In this document: positions 1-11,629 of the stretch, piece by piece
Position numbering within the stretch: the stretch's first letter is position 1
How the letters are laid out: each line of letters opens with the position of its first letter
From: Caprella mutica
Lineage: Eukaryota; Arthropoda; Malacostraca; Amphipoda; Caprellidae
Direction of reading: 5' to 3'
Assembly: GCA_947561585.1 (NCBI GenBank)
Contig: CANNZV010001444.1
Coordinates: forward strand, 89,902 to 153,901
Length of the DNA stretch: 64,000 bases
Notes under the pieces: generated by a model
The model's input: the letters and a program-made list of their open reading frames with translations, nothing else
Databases searched by the model: none
Told to the model about the DNA's origin: nothing
Program-made: the position numbers and the translations under genes

Positions 1-452
1 CTAGGTCATAAGCCCCCCCGGGTCAAGAGCCCCCCGGTCATTAGCCCCCCCGGTCATGAGCCCCCCCGGTCACGAGCCCCCCCTGTTTTTAAATCCTTAT
101 TTACCTATACTATTTAATCCTTATTGACACTTTTGTAGTTCATTACTGAATAGACATAAAATATATGTATATCGGGGGGCGTGTCGCCCCCCGAACCCCC
201 TGCCAGGTCATTAAACAATCATGAACTGTGCAGTACAACAATCTAGCGGATACAACAAACTACATTAGCAACTCTCAGTTATTTCTATCTAAGTAATTCT
301 TCATTTGTTTATAACTAGGTAAATAAGGATTAAAAAAACAGGGAGGGGGGGGGGGCTCGTGACCGGGAGGGCTCATGACCTAGGGGGGCTCATGATCGGG
401 GGGGCTCGTGACCGGGGGGGCTCATGACCGGAGGGGCTCTTGACCGTATCCC
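1..452. mobile_element. Tandem-repeat fold-back element FB-1, left end cut by the window edge
   Basis: Inverted arms at 1-85 and about 345-452 consist of a 16-bp unit that reads GTCATGAGCCCCCCCG inward from each end. The right terminus, read inward on the minus strand, is GGGATACG followed by GTC-AAGAGCC-CCTCCG, which fits the GGTNNNNG-plus-unit plan of the other fold-back elements here. The core at 86-344 is AT-rich except for a GC hairpin at 172-194. The core is homologous, in reverse orientation, to the core of the element at 25794-26311, although the two arm repeats differ. No coding capacity is seen. The left terminus and left target copy lie outside the window. Confidence 0.75.
172..194. 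other. GC-rich perfect hairpin in the FB-1 core
   Basis: A 10-bp perfect stem (TCGGGGGGCG, 172-181, pairing with 185-194) closes a 3-nt TGT loop. The cognate hairpin in the related core at about 26119-26137 keeps its stem although bases around it have changed. This suggests the structure matters, for example in transposition or transcript processing, but that is inference. Confidence 0.7.
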
Positions 453-883
453 ATGTAGAAGGTATTGACACTGAAAAAAACAACTAGGTAGGTATGATGC
501 TTAAGTTAACATATAATAATCTAGGAAAATTAGTTTGGATATCAATTTACAAACTGGAAGGCAGTAATCAAAATTTATTATTATAAAAGTTATATACTGA
601 TAATCAGCTCTTCAAATAACTACCTATATAAAGCCACCAAACTATCAATCACCAATATTTTAGAATATTTAGGCAGACATTTATCAATTTATTAATGAAT
701 TCAATTAATAATCGATCGGCACCGATAATACTATTTAGTGCATATAACGCTATTGTTTGCACTTGAACTAAAATGGTATTGAGGAGCGTTCACATTCAAC
801 ACGTAACACACTTGAAACAAGATTTGAACTGAAAAGTGTTATGCGAATAAATTAGCTTTGAGGAAAGCATAACTTGCCACTTA
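453..883. other. AT-rich spacer, nothing recognised
   Basis: No open frame of note, no terminal repeats and no tandem structure could be seen here. Confidence 0.5.
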
Positions 884-1420
884 CTCATTTGATTGAACTC
901 ACATCTAAACTTTAAAAAAAAGTAGCACTAACTCTCATAGTAAGTTAATTTATACACCAGATAAATAAGATTAACAGTCTTTGTGGGTTACATTATCACA
1001 CTATGTCATAGTTGTTTTAACTCTTACCTAAACTTACAAAAATGTAGCGCCAACTCTCATAGTAAGTTAATTCATACACTGCAGAATACACTGGATTAAC
1101 AGTCTTTGTGGGTTACTATAACACACTATGTCATAGTTGATTTAACTCGCACCTAAAATTAAAAAAGTAGCGTAAACTCTCATAGTAAGTTAATTCATAT
1201 ACCAGATACATTGAAATGACAATCTTTGTGAGTAACTTCAACACACTATGTCCTAGTTGTTTTAACATATGTCTAAACTCCCAAAATGTAACTCCAACTC
1301 TCATAGTAAGTTGATTCAATCTATAAAATGATTTGAATTAACTATGTTTGGTGACACACACGTCATAGTTGTTTTGACACACATGAAAACATGATTATAG
1401 TCAAACCAACTCACGTAATA
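884..1420. repeat. 122-bp tandem repeat, about 4.5 copies
   Basis: The phrase ACTCTCATAGTAAGTT recurs at about 931, 1053, 1176 and 1297, spacings of 121-123 bp. Each copy also carries the phrases CTTTGTGGGTTAC and CACTATGTCATAGTTG, and copies are visibly diverged. A degenerate fifth copy runs to about 1420. The 62-codon minus-strand frame inside it is an accident of the repeat. Confidence 0.85.
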
Positions 1421-1659
1421 AATTGATTCAAAGCATAAATTGTTGACCCATTAAATATGAGTAAACTTTTTTCTCTGTGTACCAATAAAAGTGGTACTTA
1501 TTTCGAGTCATGTCTAAATAAGTACCGTTCAAAGACATAGAAAACGGAGACAATATTTTGTATTTATTTCACGGTAACTATCGAAAACATCAAAATTAGA
1601 ATCCAGATGAGGTTATTAGACGCAATTGGTTTAGAAATTCAACATGTCCCATTTTAGAG

Positions 1660-1851
1660 TAAGTTCCAAGTTATTGCATGGTACAGTATTTTCAAACATG
1701 TAAAATTCTTTATACAAATCTCTATGTACACATAATAATCATTATTTAACTTTCATTTCAATTGGTATTCATGATACCAATTTGAATAGAAGTTGAATAA
1801 TAATTATAACTATTATATTTTCTTTTTAACGTAACAATAACTTGGAACTTA
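1660..1851. mobile_element. Small palindromic MITE
   Basis: Terminal inverted repeats TAAGTTCCAAGTTATTG (1660-1676) and its complement (ending 1851) bracket a second internal palindrome around ATTGGTATTCATGATACCAAT (about 1764-1785). The whole 192 bp can fold into one hairpin. No coding capacity; superfamily not assigned. Confidence 0.65.
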
Positions 1852-4439
1852 GTACCCTTCTTCCAAAAATATTTCATAGAGCATAAAATCGCTGTTTGTT
1901 CAATGTAGCACTATAATTATAGAAATATTAGTATCTATTAATTTCTCACCTATAATAAGTGAGAGTTAAGATATGGTTGGATTTTAAAACCTTTAATAAA
2001 TTCACTATTTTAAACTTTCATCACAGTCATAAACACTGAAACACTTTAATAATAGGGTTATATATAGTACTCTAACTCTAAAATAATTTTTTTTCATTAT
2101 AACTCATAGAAAATGAGATATATAATGAAGGAGTGACAATTATAAATTTCTTGTTACTTTTCCTCGATTTAGTTAACGTTTGGTAATTAAATTGAGTTGT
2201 GATTTGGTAATTAAATTGGGGTATGCTTGTAGTATAACTTCCAGATTATTATAAATGGCTACCAATACCGAAAAAAAATAAGGTAGCTAAAAGTATACCT
2301 ATTTACCTAGTTCCCATTAAATTTACGATAATAAAAGGTAAAGTTCGTCCAGCTTCTTTGTTATTCTATTGAATCTAATAGAAATGTCGGACAGTGATGA
2401 TGAAGTGTTATTCTTCCTTAAATAAATAATTGCGAAGCGAATACTTGATCAATTTCTTTGTGTTAAGTGTGTTATGTTATGTAACCGTATGTTATACAAA
2501 TTTAATTAATTTCAAGATAAATTTTAATTTAGGGTAATCCTTTTAAGAATTCAAGTGATATATAATACTTATCTAAAATTATAATAGTTAATTTAAAGTC
2601 CATTGTTGAATCCTTATTATAATACTTATCAATATAAACATGTTAAATGCAGATTGTCAGTACAGTACTACTCCTCAATAATGAAGTCCTGTATAGTCTT
2701 GAGGAGTCCTGAGTAATGAACTTCCATGCATAATGATTAATGAACATACTCTGTTTAATCTACCATAAATTGGCCATCTGTTTACTAAGCATCTCTTGAC
2801 TTCTATATAATGAAGTAACCTCTATACAGGTAATATTTCTTATGAATTAGCAAATACGAAATAAATTTCTTTTCTGTTAACTGTTTTATGTTATATAACC
2901 TTAGCTCTACAAATTTGAAGAATTTCTAAGAAAAAATTAATTTAAAGTGGAGAGGACCTTTAACGATGAGCTAACATATATATTATTTTATATAATATAC
3001 AGGGTGTTTCAGATTTAAGGCAAACAGGTTTTGAATGTCAAATGAATCATCAATTTCGATCTTTGACTTTATGAAAGGTATGACATATTGCATCAAGTGT
3101 CATAGTCAAGGGCACAACTTGGAGTTTTCTACGCCGGACTTTCCCCCTACGATTAAAATATCAATATTTTGCGCTATTAAGTTATATTTTTGATAATACA
3201 AGCAATTAAAAGTTTTACACAGTAATAAAATTTTATTGTTACGATTTTAGGACATCTCAAGGACGGATATTTTGCTGCGCGGGCAACTTACCGTTAGTAC
3301 AATTCGCCGCGTGATTTATGCTGTACCGGCGTATACATCATTTATATTATAACATTTTATGAATAAGAAAAATATTAATTTCTTGACGTTCAAGACTGAC
3401 TTAAAATAGTAGGTGACAAATTTCAGTAGTGCATTTTAGTTGTTTCTTTTGTTGTAGTTCTTCACTTGTTCTTGGAAAATATAAGTATATAATTGTTATA
3501 TTTCGAGACTATTTTCTCCTCTACCTCTTTGATAGCCTGGCTTAGAATACCTTGATTTATGTATTTATCTGAAAACCAAGTTCTCCTACATACCAAAAAA
3601 AGACTTAAAGTTTTTTTCTTTCCAGTTAGAGAATGACCTGTAGATCAGTATCTATTGCCAGGGAAAATATTTGTCATAGTATCAACATAGTTTTCAGTTA
3701 AGCGAAATACACTCTTATATTCATGAGCGATCGTTACTGACGTTATTTCCCGATGATACCTTTAAAGAAAACCAAACAAATCCATGGTCCTGTACTATGG
3801 AAAATAAGTCAATACATCAAATTAAGCTGAATATATAACAAAGTGTGGTCTTGTAGGGCGGTCTCCAGGACACTTCAAAATATTGAAGTACGCCACCTCA
3901 CTTTTCGCCAGATTTAGCATACCAAACCGTAGTGTGAAAGTGGACACTATGAATAGTAGTGTGGTGGTGGGCATATGGAGTATAGTGTGGAGGTGGGCAC
4001 TTCAAGATAAAATCTCACACAATGACCTGTAGTGTGCAGTGCTACTTTAAAGTGCTAGTGCCCGATTTAACATACGGGCCAATGTCTGACTGCAGGTAAA
4101 ATGCTCTTTTGTGCCAAATAATTACTAGATTGGATAGTGGCTCCATATTGTAGCAATATTCGTCCTATAGAAAAGTCATGCACTTTTATTGCTGGGAGTT
4201 GTAGTCTAATTCTTTTGAACGTTACACAATCGAATCAGAATTGGAGGGCAATGCTATGTGAAATGGAGAGAGCACATTGGGGAATAGAATAAACTTCCTA
4301 GGCTTTTAAAACGTTCCAATCGAATCATTCAATTAACTCAATAAATAAATATTTAATTTAGTGACACAAGTAGAAATAAAAGAGCGGTGCATACTTAGAA
4401 TATGGTTTATTTTCATTATTTTTTTTACTTTTGAGATTG
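1852..4439. other. AT-rich non-coding region
   Basis: No gene recognised. A phrase CAGGGTGTTTCA at about 3000 resembles mariner-type MITE ends, but no partner end was found nearby. Around 3880-4075 there are loose repeats of AGTGTGG/GTGGGCA without clear period. Around 2660-2830 there are phrases such as CTCAATAATGAAGTCC that resemble pogo-type ends; too weak to call. Confidence 0.4.
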
Positions 4440-5247
4440 TGTGGTGTCCGGCGATTGGGTAGTGTCCGGTGATTGAGTAATGGCCGGTGATTGGGTAGTG
4501 TCCGGTGAATGGGTAGTGACCGGTGATTCGGTAGTGTCCCTTGTTTGGGTAGTGTCTGTTGTTCGGGTAGTGTCCGGTGATTGAGTAGTGTCTGGTGATT
4601 GGGTAGTGTCCGGTGATTGGGTAGTGTCTGGTGATTGGGTAGTGTCCGCTGATTGGGTAGTGTCCGATGATTGGGTAGTGTCTGTTGTTCAGGTATTGTC
4701 CTGGTATTGGGTAGTGTTCGATGATAGGGTAGTGTCTGATGATTGGGTAGTGTCTGTTGTTCAGGTATTGTCCTGGGATTGGGTAGTGTCCGGTGATTGG
4801 ATGGTGTCCGGTGATTGGGTAGTGTCTGGTGATTGGGTAGTGTCTGGTGATTGGGTAGTGTCCGGTGATTGGATGGTGTCCGGTGATTGGGTAGTGTCTG
4901 GTGATTGGGTAGTGTCTGGTGATTGGGTAGTGTCTGGTGATTGGGTAGTGTCTGGTGATAGGGTAGTGTACGGTGATTGGGTAGTTTCCGGTGATTGGGT
5001 AGTGTCTGGTGATTGGGTAGTGTCCGGTGATTGGATGGTGTCCGGTGATTGGGTAGTGTCTGGTGATTGGGTAGTGTCTGGTGATTGGGTAGTGTCTGGT
5101 GATTGGGTAGTGTCTGGTGATTGGGTAGTTTCCGGTGATTGGGTAGTGTTCGGTGATAGAGTAGTGTCCGGTGATTGGGTAGTGTCCGGTACTTGGGTAG
5201 TCTCCGTTACTTGGGAAGTGTCCGTTACTTGGGTACTGTCCGTTGAT
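4440..5247. repeat. 18-bp minisatellite (GATTGGGTAGTGTCCGGT), about 45 copies
   Basis: The unit length is constant at 18 bp, with C/T and single-base variants. Because 18 is a multiple of three, a 220-codon frame opens at 4588-5250 and would encode a six-residue repeat (SGDWVV). I regard it as a by-product of the repeat: no start context, no domain and low-complexity composition. Confidence 0.9.
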
Positions 5248-5400
5248 TAGGTTTCAGTTCTCTATCTCTCCCTAATGTGTCTCATATTCGCATTGATATA
5301 AATAGGTGACTCTGTGTTCTAGAACTTCTGGGCACTACACGAGTTTACAAATTTCTATTTAATCAATACAACTATTGTACTCTTATAATTTATATATGTA

Positions 5401-5617
5401 CAGGATGATTGATAAGTAATGGATTTTATTAACCATAAGATAACTCGTAAATAAAAATATTTGATCAAAAGATAACATTTTCTAGTAGGTATAATTTGTT
5501 GTTTTGTATATGTATGTATTATAGCTACCAGAAAATGTTGTTCTTTAATAAAATTTATTTAATTTACTATGTAGTTATCTTACAGGTTATAAAATTCGTT
5601 ACATATCAAACACCCTT
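5401..5617. mobile_element. Palindromic MITE, probably Tc1/mariner type
   Basis: The left 95 bp (starting CAGGATGATTGATAAG, preceded by TA) matches the complement of the right 95 bp (ending CAAACACCCT). Both arms share an internal TAAGATAACT and an inner ACATTTTCT phrase. The total of about 217 bp and TA at the left edge fit a mariner-type MITE; the exact right boundary is uncertain. Confidence 0.65.
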
Positions 5618-5948
5618 TATTTTGCAAGGTTCAAGGAAAGATTGATAGTGTTGACGTGATTTAATTTTTCTATATCAGAGTGAAATGGACTAGAGAAGCA
5701 GGCTCTCACTTGGTGTGGTACTCACGTCTTCGTTGCCATAATTCACGTGACTCAAAATAATCGAACTTTTCCAGGGCAGTAATGATGGTCCATTGCTTTA
5801 TGTTGCCAGTGACAACACGTCGACGCTAAACACACCTAATTAAAAACGCTGCAAAATCCATATTTTGAAAGGGGGAATACATTTATTTGGGGGGAATGAG
5901 CACTGTTTTATTTTTTTTAATCAAGGATGCATTTCAGGGTAATCTACA

Positions 5949-6049
5949 AATTAACGGATGGTTTCACATCTTCGATATAATAAAAGAAACTATTAGTTAA
6001 ATAATAAATATTTCATATTCAATCGAAGATGTGGAACTTTCCGTTAATT
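5949..6049. repeat. Imperfect hairpin, 27-bp arms
   Basis: Arms 5949-5975 and 6023-6049 pair around CATCTTCGA/TCGAAGATG and TTAACGGA/TCCGTTAA with a few mismatches and a 47-bp AT-rich loop. Could be a tiny MITE or a folded transcript feature. Confidence 0.55.
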
Positions 6050-6589
6050 CACAACTCTCATTACATTAAGATTGGAAGGGCGGGCAACCAAATCCAAATC
6101 TGATAACATCTACTTTGCAACTCTGTGCGGTTAACTGTTAGAGTCAGTTGTTCACTTTAGTGAGTAGGTTATGTACCACCCCTGCATGCAGTTACATTGC
6201 TATTGGTGATTTACGTTGTTTTTGCTGTGCACAGTAATATTGTTGTAGTCTTTGTATGTACAGATTGAGTTTTGTCATTCCAGTGATAGAGCAATTTATC
6301 AGTGTCAAAGCAGCAGATGTCCTTTTGACCCTCACGGCTCCTGTGTCCAATGATTAGTGCCTCTTCACCGTTTATGTAATGTGTTTATATTATTTACTGG
6401 CTGTTCAATATCACACCAATAATTTATCTTCTTTTATTTTTATAAGAATTCTTTTAATTTAATTGGTAATTAAAATTGGGAAGTGCACATCAGATAATAA
6501 TCTCTTTCTCTTTCCAACGACCACTGATGTCATTCTTTATTAAATTTCAACTCCATGTAATAGCCACTAATAGGTAACACAGGAATGTA

Positions 6590-6995
6590 ATTAGTACAGA
6601 TGTACAGGCCTGTAGATATTACAGGTGTATAGGCCTGTAGATATTACAAGTGTACAGGCCTGTAGATATTACAGGTGTACAGGCCTGTATATATTACAGG
6701 TGTACAGAACTGTATATATTACAGGTGTACAGGCCTGTAGATATTACGGGTGTACAGGCCTGTATATATTACAGGTGTTCAGAACTGTATATATTACAGG
6801 TGTACAGGCCTGTAGATATTACGGGTAAACAGGCCTGTAGATATTACAGGTGTGCATACCTGTAGATATTACAGGTGTACAGTTCTGTAGATATTACAGG
6901 TGCACAGACTTGTAGATATTACAGGTGTACATACCTGTAGATATTACAGGTGTACAGACCTGTAGATCTTACAATTGTATAGGTCTGTAGATATA
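6590..6995. repeat. 25-bp minisatellite with internal dyad, about 16 copies
   Basis: Unit TGTACAGGCCTGTAGATATTACAGG recurs at 25-bp spacing (seen as a 20-base core CAGGCCTGTAGATATTACAG). Each unit holds AGGCCT and the dyad CCTGTA...TACAGG, so the array can form many small hairpins. Two overlapping short frames inside it are repeat artefacts. Confidence 0.9.
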
Positions 6996-7924
6996 TCTAC
7001 AGGCCTATCTTTGTTGACTTCTTTATAAAATATGGAGGCGAAACATTTATTGCAAGCAAAATCTTACAATATCTGAAATAATTTAATTTATTCAGGCGAT
7101 ATTGAACACTATTATTTATTTGTAAATTAATAGCTACTTAATAGATAATTAAAACTATTAATTATCAAATTAATTCATCTGTATATTTAAGTATGGATTC
7201 AAATTACTTTTAATTATAGTATTACTTTCATCGTAAGCAGAATTTTAGTTAGTTGATTTCACCAATAATCAGATATTTTAGTAATTCGGTGATGCTCACT
7301 ATTTATTTAGATCAAGATTAATGCAAATGGTAATGAACAGATTTAAAGTGTAGAGGCAGATGTAGGTACATACATACAGTTATCAAAAGTTTTTCATATA
7401 AGTTACGAACTGCTGAAACTATCACACATTTTTTATTCGTATTGAATATGTATACTCCTCTGTTTGGTTAACCCATTCTTGTTCAATTGATTGAAAAGAT
7501 TCATACTCAACGGGAAATCCATATTATCAGAGGTTATTTAAACTCAGCGTTGAAGGTTTTTTTAGTTTGCTTTCGAATAGACAGAATTCTATTCATCATC
7601 AGGAGAAGGGTGGAAAACCTGTACCTGACAATGAATTTTATGACCAATAGTTGTATGTTGGATATCGTCTTTCCATTCATGTTATCTATCTTATAGTTTA
7701 TTAATATTAATTAATCTATTAAATATTAAAATATGAGACAAAAAAATAGAAAATTTGTTACTACCTATAGCTATTGCTGATTTCATTAATTCTCAAAAAT
7801 AAATGTACTTTCTTTATATCTGTAAAAGAATCAATTTTTTAATTTTCTTATCAAGTGTCTTCTTGTTTCTAAGAATATCCTCTATGCCTATTTGTGTTCT
7901 CTACTCATATGCACTACTTGTTGC

Positions 7925-8390
7925 TAAATATGTTTCCTCTTGATCATAAGTGTGTTCTGTTAATCTGAAGTGTGTCTTTTATATCCTAATATGTGTGTCC
8001 TGTTGATCTTAAGTGATTCCTGTTTTGTAGAGAAACAGGAAACACTTAGGGTCAACGAGACACACTTAGGATCAACAGGACACACTTAGGATCAACAGGA
8101 CTCACTTAATAGGATAAAAAGACTTACTTACGATAAAAAAGACACACTTAGGACAAAAAAGACACACTTAGGATTAACAGGACACACTTAGGATCAACAG
8201 GACACACTTAGGATCAACAGGACACACCTAGGATCAACAGAACACACTTAGGATCAACAGGACACACTGAGGATCAACAGGACTCACTTAATAGGATAAA
8301 AAAGACTTACTTATGATAACAAAGACACACTTAGGATAGAAAAGACACACCTAGGATTAACAGGACACACTTAGGATCAAGAGGAAACAC
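7925..8390. repeat. 20-bp inverted minisatellite in the centre of element A
   Basis: The unit AGGATCAACAGGACACACTT is on the plus strand from about 8040 to 8390 and on the minus strand, more degenerate, at about 7925-8030. The dyad centre is near 8035. The two arms differ in copy number, so one arm has expanded or the other contracted. Confidence 0.85.
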
Positions 8391-8642
8391 ATTTAGCAAC
8401 AAGTAGCGCATATGAATAGAGAACACACATAGGAATAGAGGACATACATAGAAACAAGAAGGCACTTAAGAAGAAAGAAAAACAGTTGATTTTTTACAGA
8501 TATATAGAAAGTAGAATTATTTTAGAGAATTAATGTAATCAGCAATAGCTATAGGGAGTAACAAATTTTCTATTTTTTTGTCTCATATTTTAATATTCAA
8601 TAGATTAATTAATATTAATAAACTATAGGATAGATAGCTTAA

Positions 8643-10281
8643 CCCATTCCAAGCGGCAGTAGGTAAATGGAAGTAGACAAAAATAAAAATCGTCTATATA
8701 AAGTCACCGCCGCTATTGACAGTCTTCAATTTAAACTACACTATTTAGTTACCCCGCTAAATCATGGCGTCAGATAAGCGACTACATATTATAGTCGTGC
8801 CGCTTGTTGATTATACATAGAGTCTATATATAGACTGTGCCGCTTGTTGGTGGAGTGACATATGAGTTTTGTATTGTTATTCATATAGTTGAACTAAAGA
8901 TATAAAAAAGTGACCATTATTGAGTTGCACAAATTGAATTAGTTACTTTTATTCGTATATATATAAACATATTTATGAAATAAATTATAACAAAAAACAA
9001 TTCGAAAATAGTTATCCTTTATTTCATTTTTATTGTTTTTTTCGAGTATTTATTTCATTGTTGGATGGACAATGTACTTAACAGTCAACACTCAACATAT
9101 TTACATCTTTCCATTTCAAATGCACCATCTTTCTTTAGAGCTGACATACAGTTTGTCCTTTAGTCCCCTCCCCCCTCCCCTCTTTAAGGGGACAGTCCCA
9201 GGTTTGTAAAAACTTGTTTATTATTGAAGCTACGGTTGTGAAACTTTGTTCACATATATAAAATTGAATTTAGGTTTGTTTTCGTAAATGATTTTTTTTC
9301 GATTTGACGAGTTTCGAACGAGTGACACGAGTTTTGAACCAATTTGAAAAAAACGTATTACTCCCAAAGTTTTGAAGTTAGGATAAAGCAGTTTTTTGCT
9401 TTCGATGCTTCTATGAATTTTCTACAACATGTAGCAAATTTTTATTTTATTTTTTCAATTTATTTATCGAAATTTTCCGAAGTTTGGAAAATTTCACTTT
9501 TTCCAAAAAAAAATTACAACAATGTATTTTCAAAAATTGAAGGTCAAAATCAAAAATATATTTGCAAAATAATGTAGAGAATTCATAGGATCATCGAATG
9601 CAAAAAACCGCAATGCTGTAACTTCCAAACTTTTTGTAAAATATAAAAAAGAAATACGATTTATAAAAATATTCGCAATTATTCAGGAGGATAATAATAA
9701 TAAAAAATAACAAAAACAAAAGTATAAATACAAAAAAATGTTTTCGTGTTTGCCACTTAATCCCCTCAGGCCAGGCAAGCCTGGTATCGTCCACTCGAAG
9801 GTATGGGTGTCATCAGGCGCCACCTGACTCACTGTGGTAAAGTTCAACACAAAAACCAGAACAAGAACAAACAATCAAAATCCACTAGTTTATCGATTTT
9901 TACTCCCTAATCCCTCTCTTCAAACCCCCCTCCACCGTTTTGGGAGTTAGTTAGCGATGTGATATTTGCCTACCTGAGTATTAGAACACTAGAAACACTT
10001 TAGTGAAGAAAAAAATATTTGGATAAAAAAACAGAAAATGGCTGGGACTGTCCCCTTGACACTTTTTCAAGTACTGAGCTATCGGGTGCATTATTGCACA
10101 ATAACCGGTAATTATGTGTTTACACGTTAGCTAACACTTGTCATATTTCTAAATACCGTCTACATATTGACCCTGCCACTTGACTGTTACAGCAAAAAAA
10201 TGTAGTGACTATATATTAACGCTCCGCTAAATGGGACCAATTTTCGGAGCGTCTATATATAGTTAGGCTGCTTGGAATTGG
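8643..10281. mobile_element. TTAA-targeting (piggyBac-like) non-autonomous element
   Basis: TTAA at 8639-8642 and 10282-10285 flanks ends CCCATTCCAAGCGGC and, read inward on the other strand, CCAATTCCAAGCAGC. The related sequence in element B (19213-19232, GATAGCTGAAATAGAAAGAC) is the unoccupied site and confirms one TTAA was duplicated. Subterminal motifs GTCTATATATAG and GCCGCTTG recur near both ends. No transposase is present; a second element occupies 9188-10055. The assignment to piggyBac rests on the TTAA target and CC-start termini. Confidence 0.75.
9188..10055. mobile_element. Second TTAA-type element nested in the first
   Basis: Terminal repeats GGGGACAGTCCCAG (9188-9201) and CTGGGACTGTCCCC (10042-10055) are perfect inverses; the repeat is itself partly palindromic. 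Flanks are TTAA (9184-9187) and TTGA (10056-10059), so one target copy has probably mutated. Length 868 bp, no credible coding frame. Short minus-strand frames at about 9591-9874 are not recognisable. Confidence 0.65.
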
Positions 10282-10482
10282 TTAAATAAAAAGACGGTAT
10301 CCAACATACAACTATCGGTCATAAAATTCATTGTCAGGTCCAGGTTCTCCACCCTTCTCCTGATGATGAATAGAAATCTTTCTATTCGACATTTTGAAAC
10401 TAAAAAACCACCAACGCTGAGTTTAAATAACCTCTGGTAACACTTTTATTGTTTAGCAAACCTGTTTTCATTCTCAGTTTAA

Positions 10483-11314
10483 AGGCCTTGTTACATGGTG
10501 CAAGTAAACATGCAAGTTGTCCTAGCCAGATACTGTAGTGCAGTGTGACTGCATCAGTCGAGTAACTGCCATGTGCGAGGAAGTTTAGTAACTCGCATGC
10601 GAGTTTCTACAACATTTTTTGTTTTTACTTGCCACTCATGTGCGAGTCAGCCACTCGCCAGCCAGACTTGCATGATGATGCTACATAACAGTAACTGGTA
10701 TGTCATGCAGATATAGTTTCTTTGCCTATTTTTTTCTTTCTTTTTTGAATAATTTTGCAATAAATTAGGTAGCCGATTTGTCAAATTTGATCTGAGTCGA
10801 CTTCATATTGTCTGGGGTTTTATTTGATGGTTAATAAAGCACGTATCTTATATAAGTTTGTAAAAGCTATACAATGTTAATAACAAATAAATACTATGAA
10901 GAACCAAATATTATAATAAAATAAAATAATTAAATTAATAAAAAATTAATTAAACATTAATTAATTAATAATATATATTAATAAAATTAATAAAATATTA
11001 ATAAAATTAATAAAATATTAATAAAATTAATAAAATATTAATAAAAATTTATAAAATATTTATCAAATTATTTAAATAAAATATTAAATAAATATTAAAT
11101 AAATTAATATTATAAATTTAATTAATTAATACTAAATATATCAATATTATGTGACACAATGCGAGTGTAGGTTCAGTAACTGCCTATTTTCAAGCCATCA
11201 GCTCGCACTTGTGTTGTGTGACCGGGTGAAGCGAGTCGAGCTACTGGCATGCGAGTACAGTGGGACAGCTACTGTCCACTGTCACGACAAAAACTCGCAC
11301 CGTGTAACAAGGCG
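10483..11314. mobile_element. TIR DNA element, superfamily uncertain
   Basis: Ends CCTTGTTACATGGTGC (near 10486) and GCACCGTGTAACAAGG (ending about 11312) are inverted, and several GCGAGT/ACTCGC motifs lie within 150 bp of both ends. TTAA occurs at 10479-10482 and 11315-11318. The middle (10860-11150) is almost pure A/T with ATAAAATTAAT repeats. PIF/Harbinger or a TTAA-type family are both possible. No transposase frame. Confidence 0.6.
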
Positions 11315-11629
11315 TTAAGTCTTAGGACACTAAAAGTGGTTACAAGAATTGGATTGAAATATTTTAGAAACTTTTTCAGAATTGTTCACCTGATTTTTTT
11401 TCGAAAATTGAGTGAAATCCTTCTTTGAAATATGTTTTTGAGAGGAACTATTCTGATAATTTACACTGCAGGTGAAGCTCGTACAACGGACAGTAATAAG
11501 TTGGACACCTCTATCAAAGGACAAAAACGAACCGTTCTTAGAGCCATGCAACTCCTACAACGATGTCTTTGAATTACATGATTTAACAAATATTATATAC
11601 GTCTACCAAGTATCTAGTAACGGTGTGCG

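Larger units (their letters stand above)
7528..10436. mobile_element. Long-TIR fold-back element A, interrupted by nested insertions
   Basis: The left arm starts CAGAGGTTATTTAAACTC (7528) and the right arm ends with its complement at 10436. Removing the insertion at 8643-10281 restores a near-continuous inverted repeat of about 600 bp per arm, and the unoccupied element is about 1.27 kb. The outer 300 bp of the arm is shared with element B (17.07-19.40 kb) and with single-arm fragments at 14986 and 52108. The inner arm is a 20-bp minisatellite. No transposase frame is seen, and a target duplication could not be identified. Confidence 0.75.

Noticed and set aside
172..200. Helitron 3' hairpin
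   Set aside because: The stem is central in an inverted-repeat element, not next to a CTRR end.
4588..5250. 220-codon frame of SGDWVV repeats
   Set aside because: Product of an 18-bp minisatellite; no signal, domain or start context.
8040..8390. Possible CRISPR array
   Set aside because: Regular short repeats, but no variable spacers, no cas genes, and clearly eukaryotic context; the repeats are contiguous.
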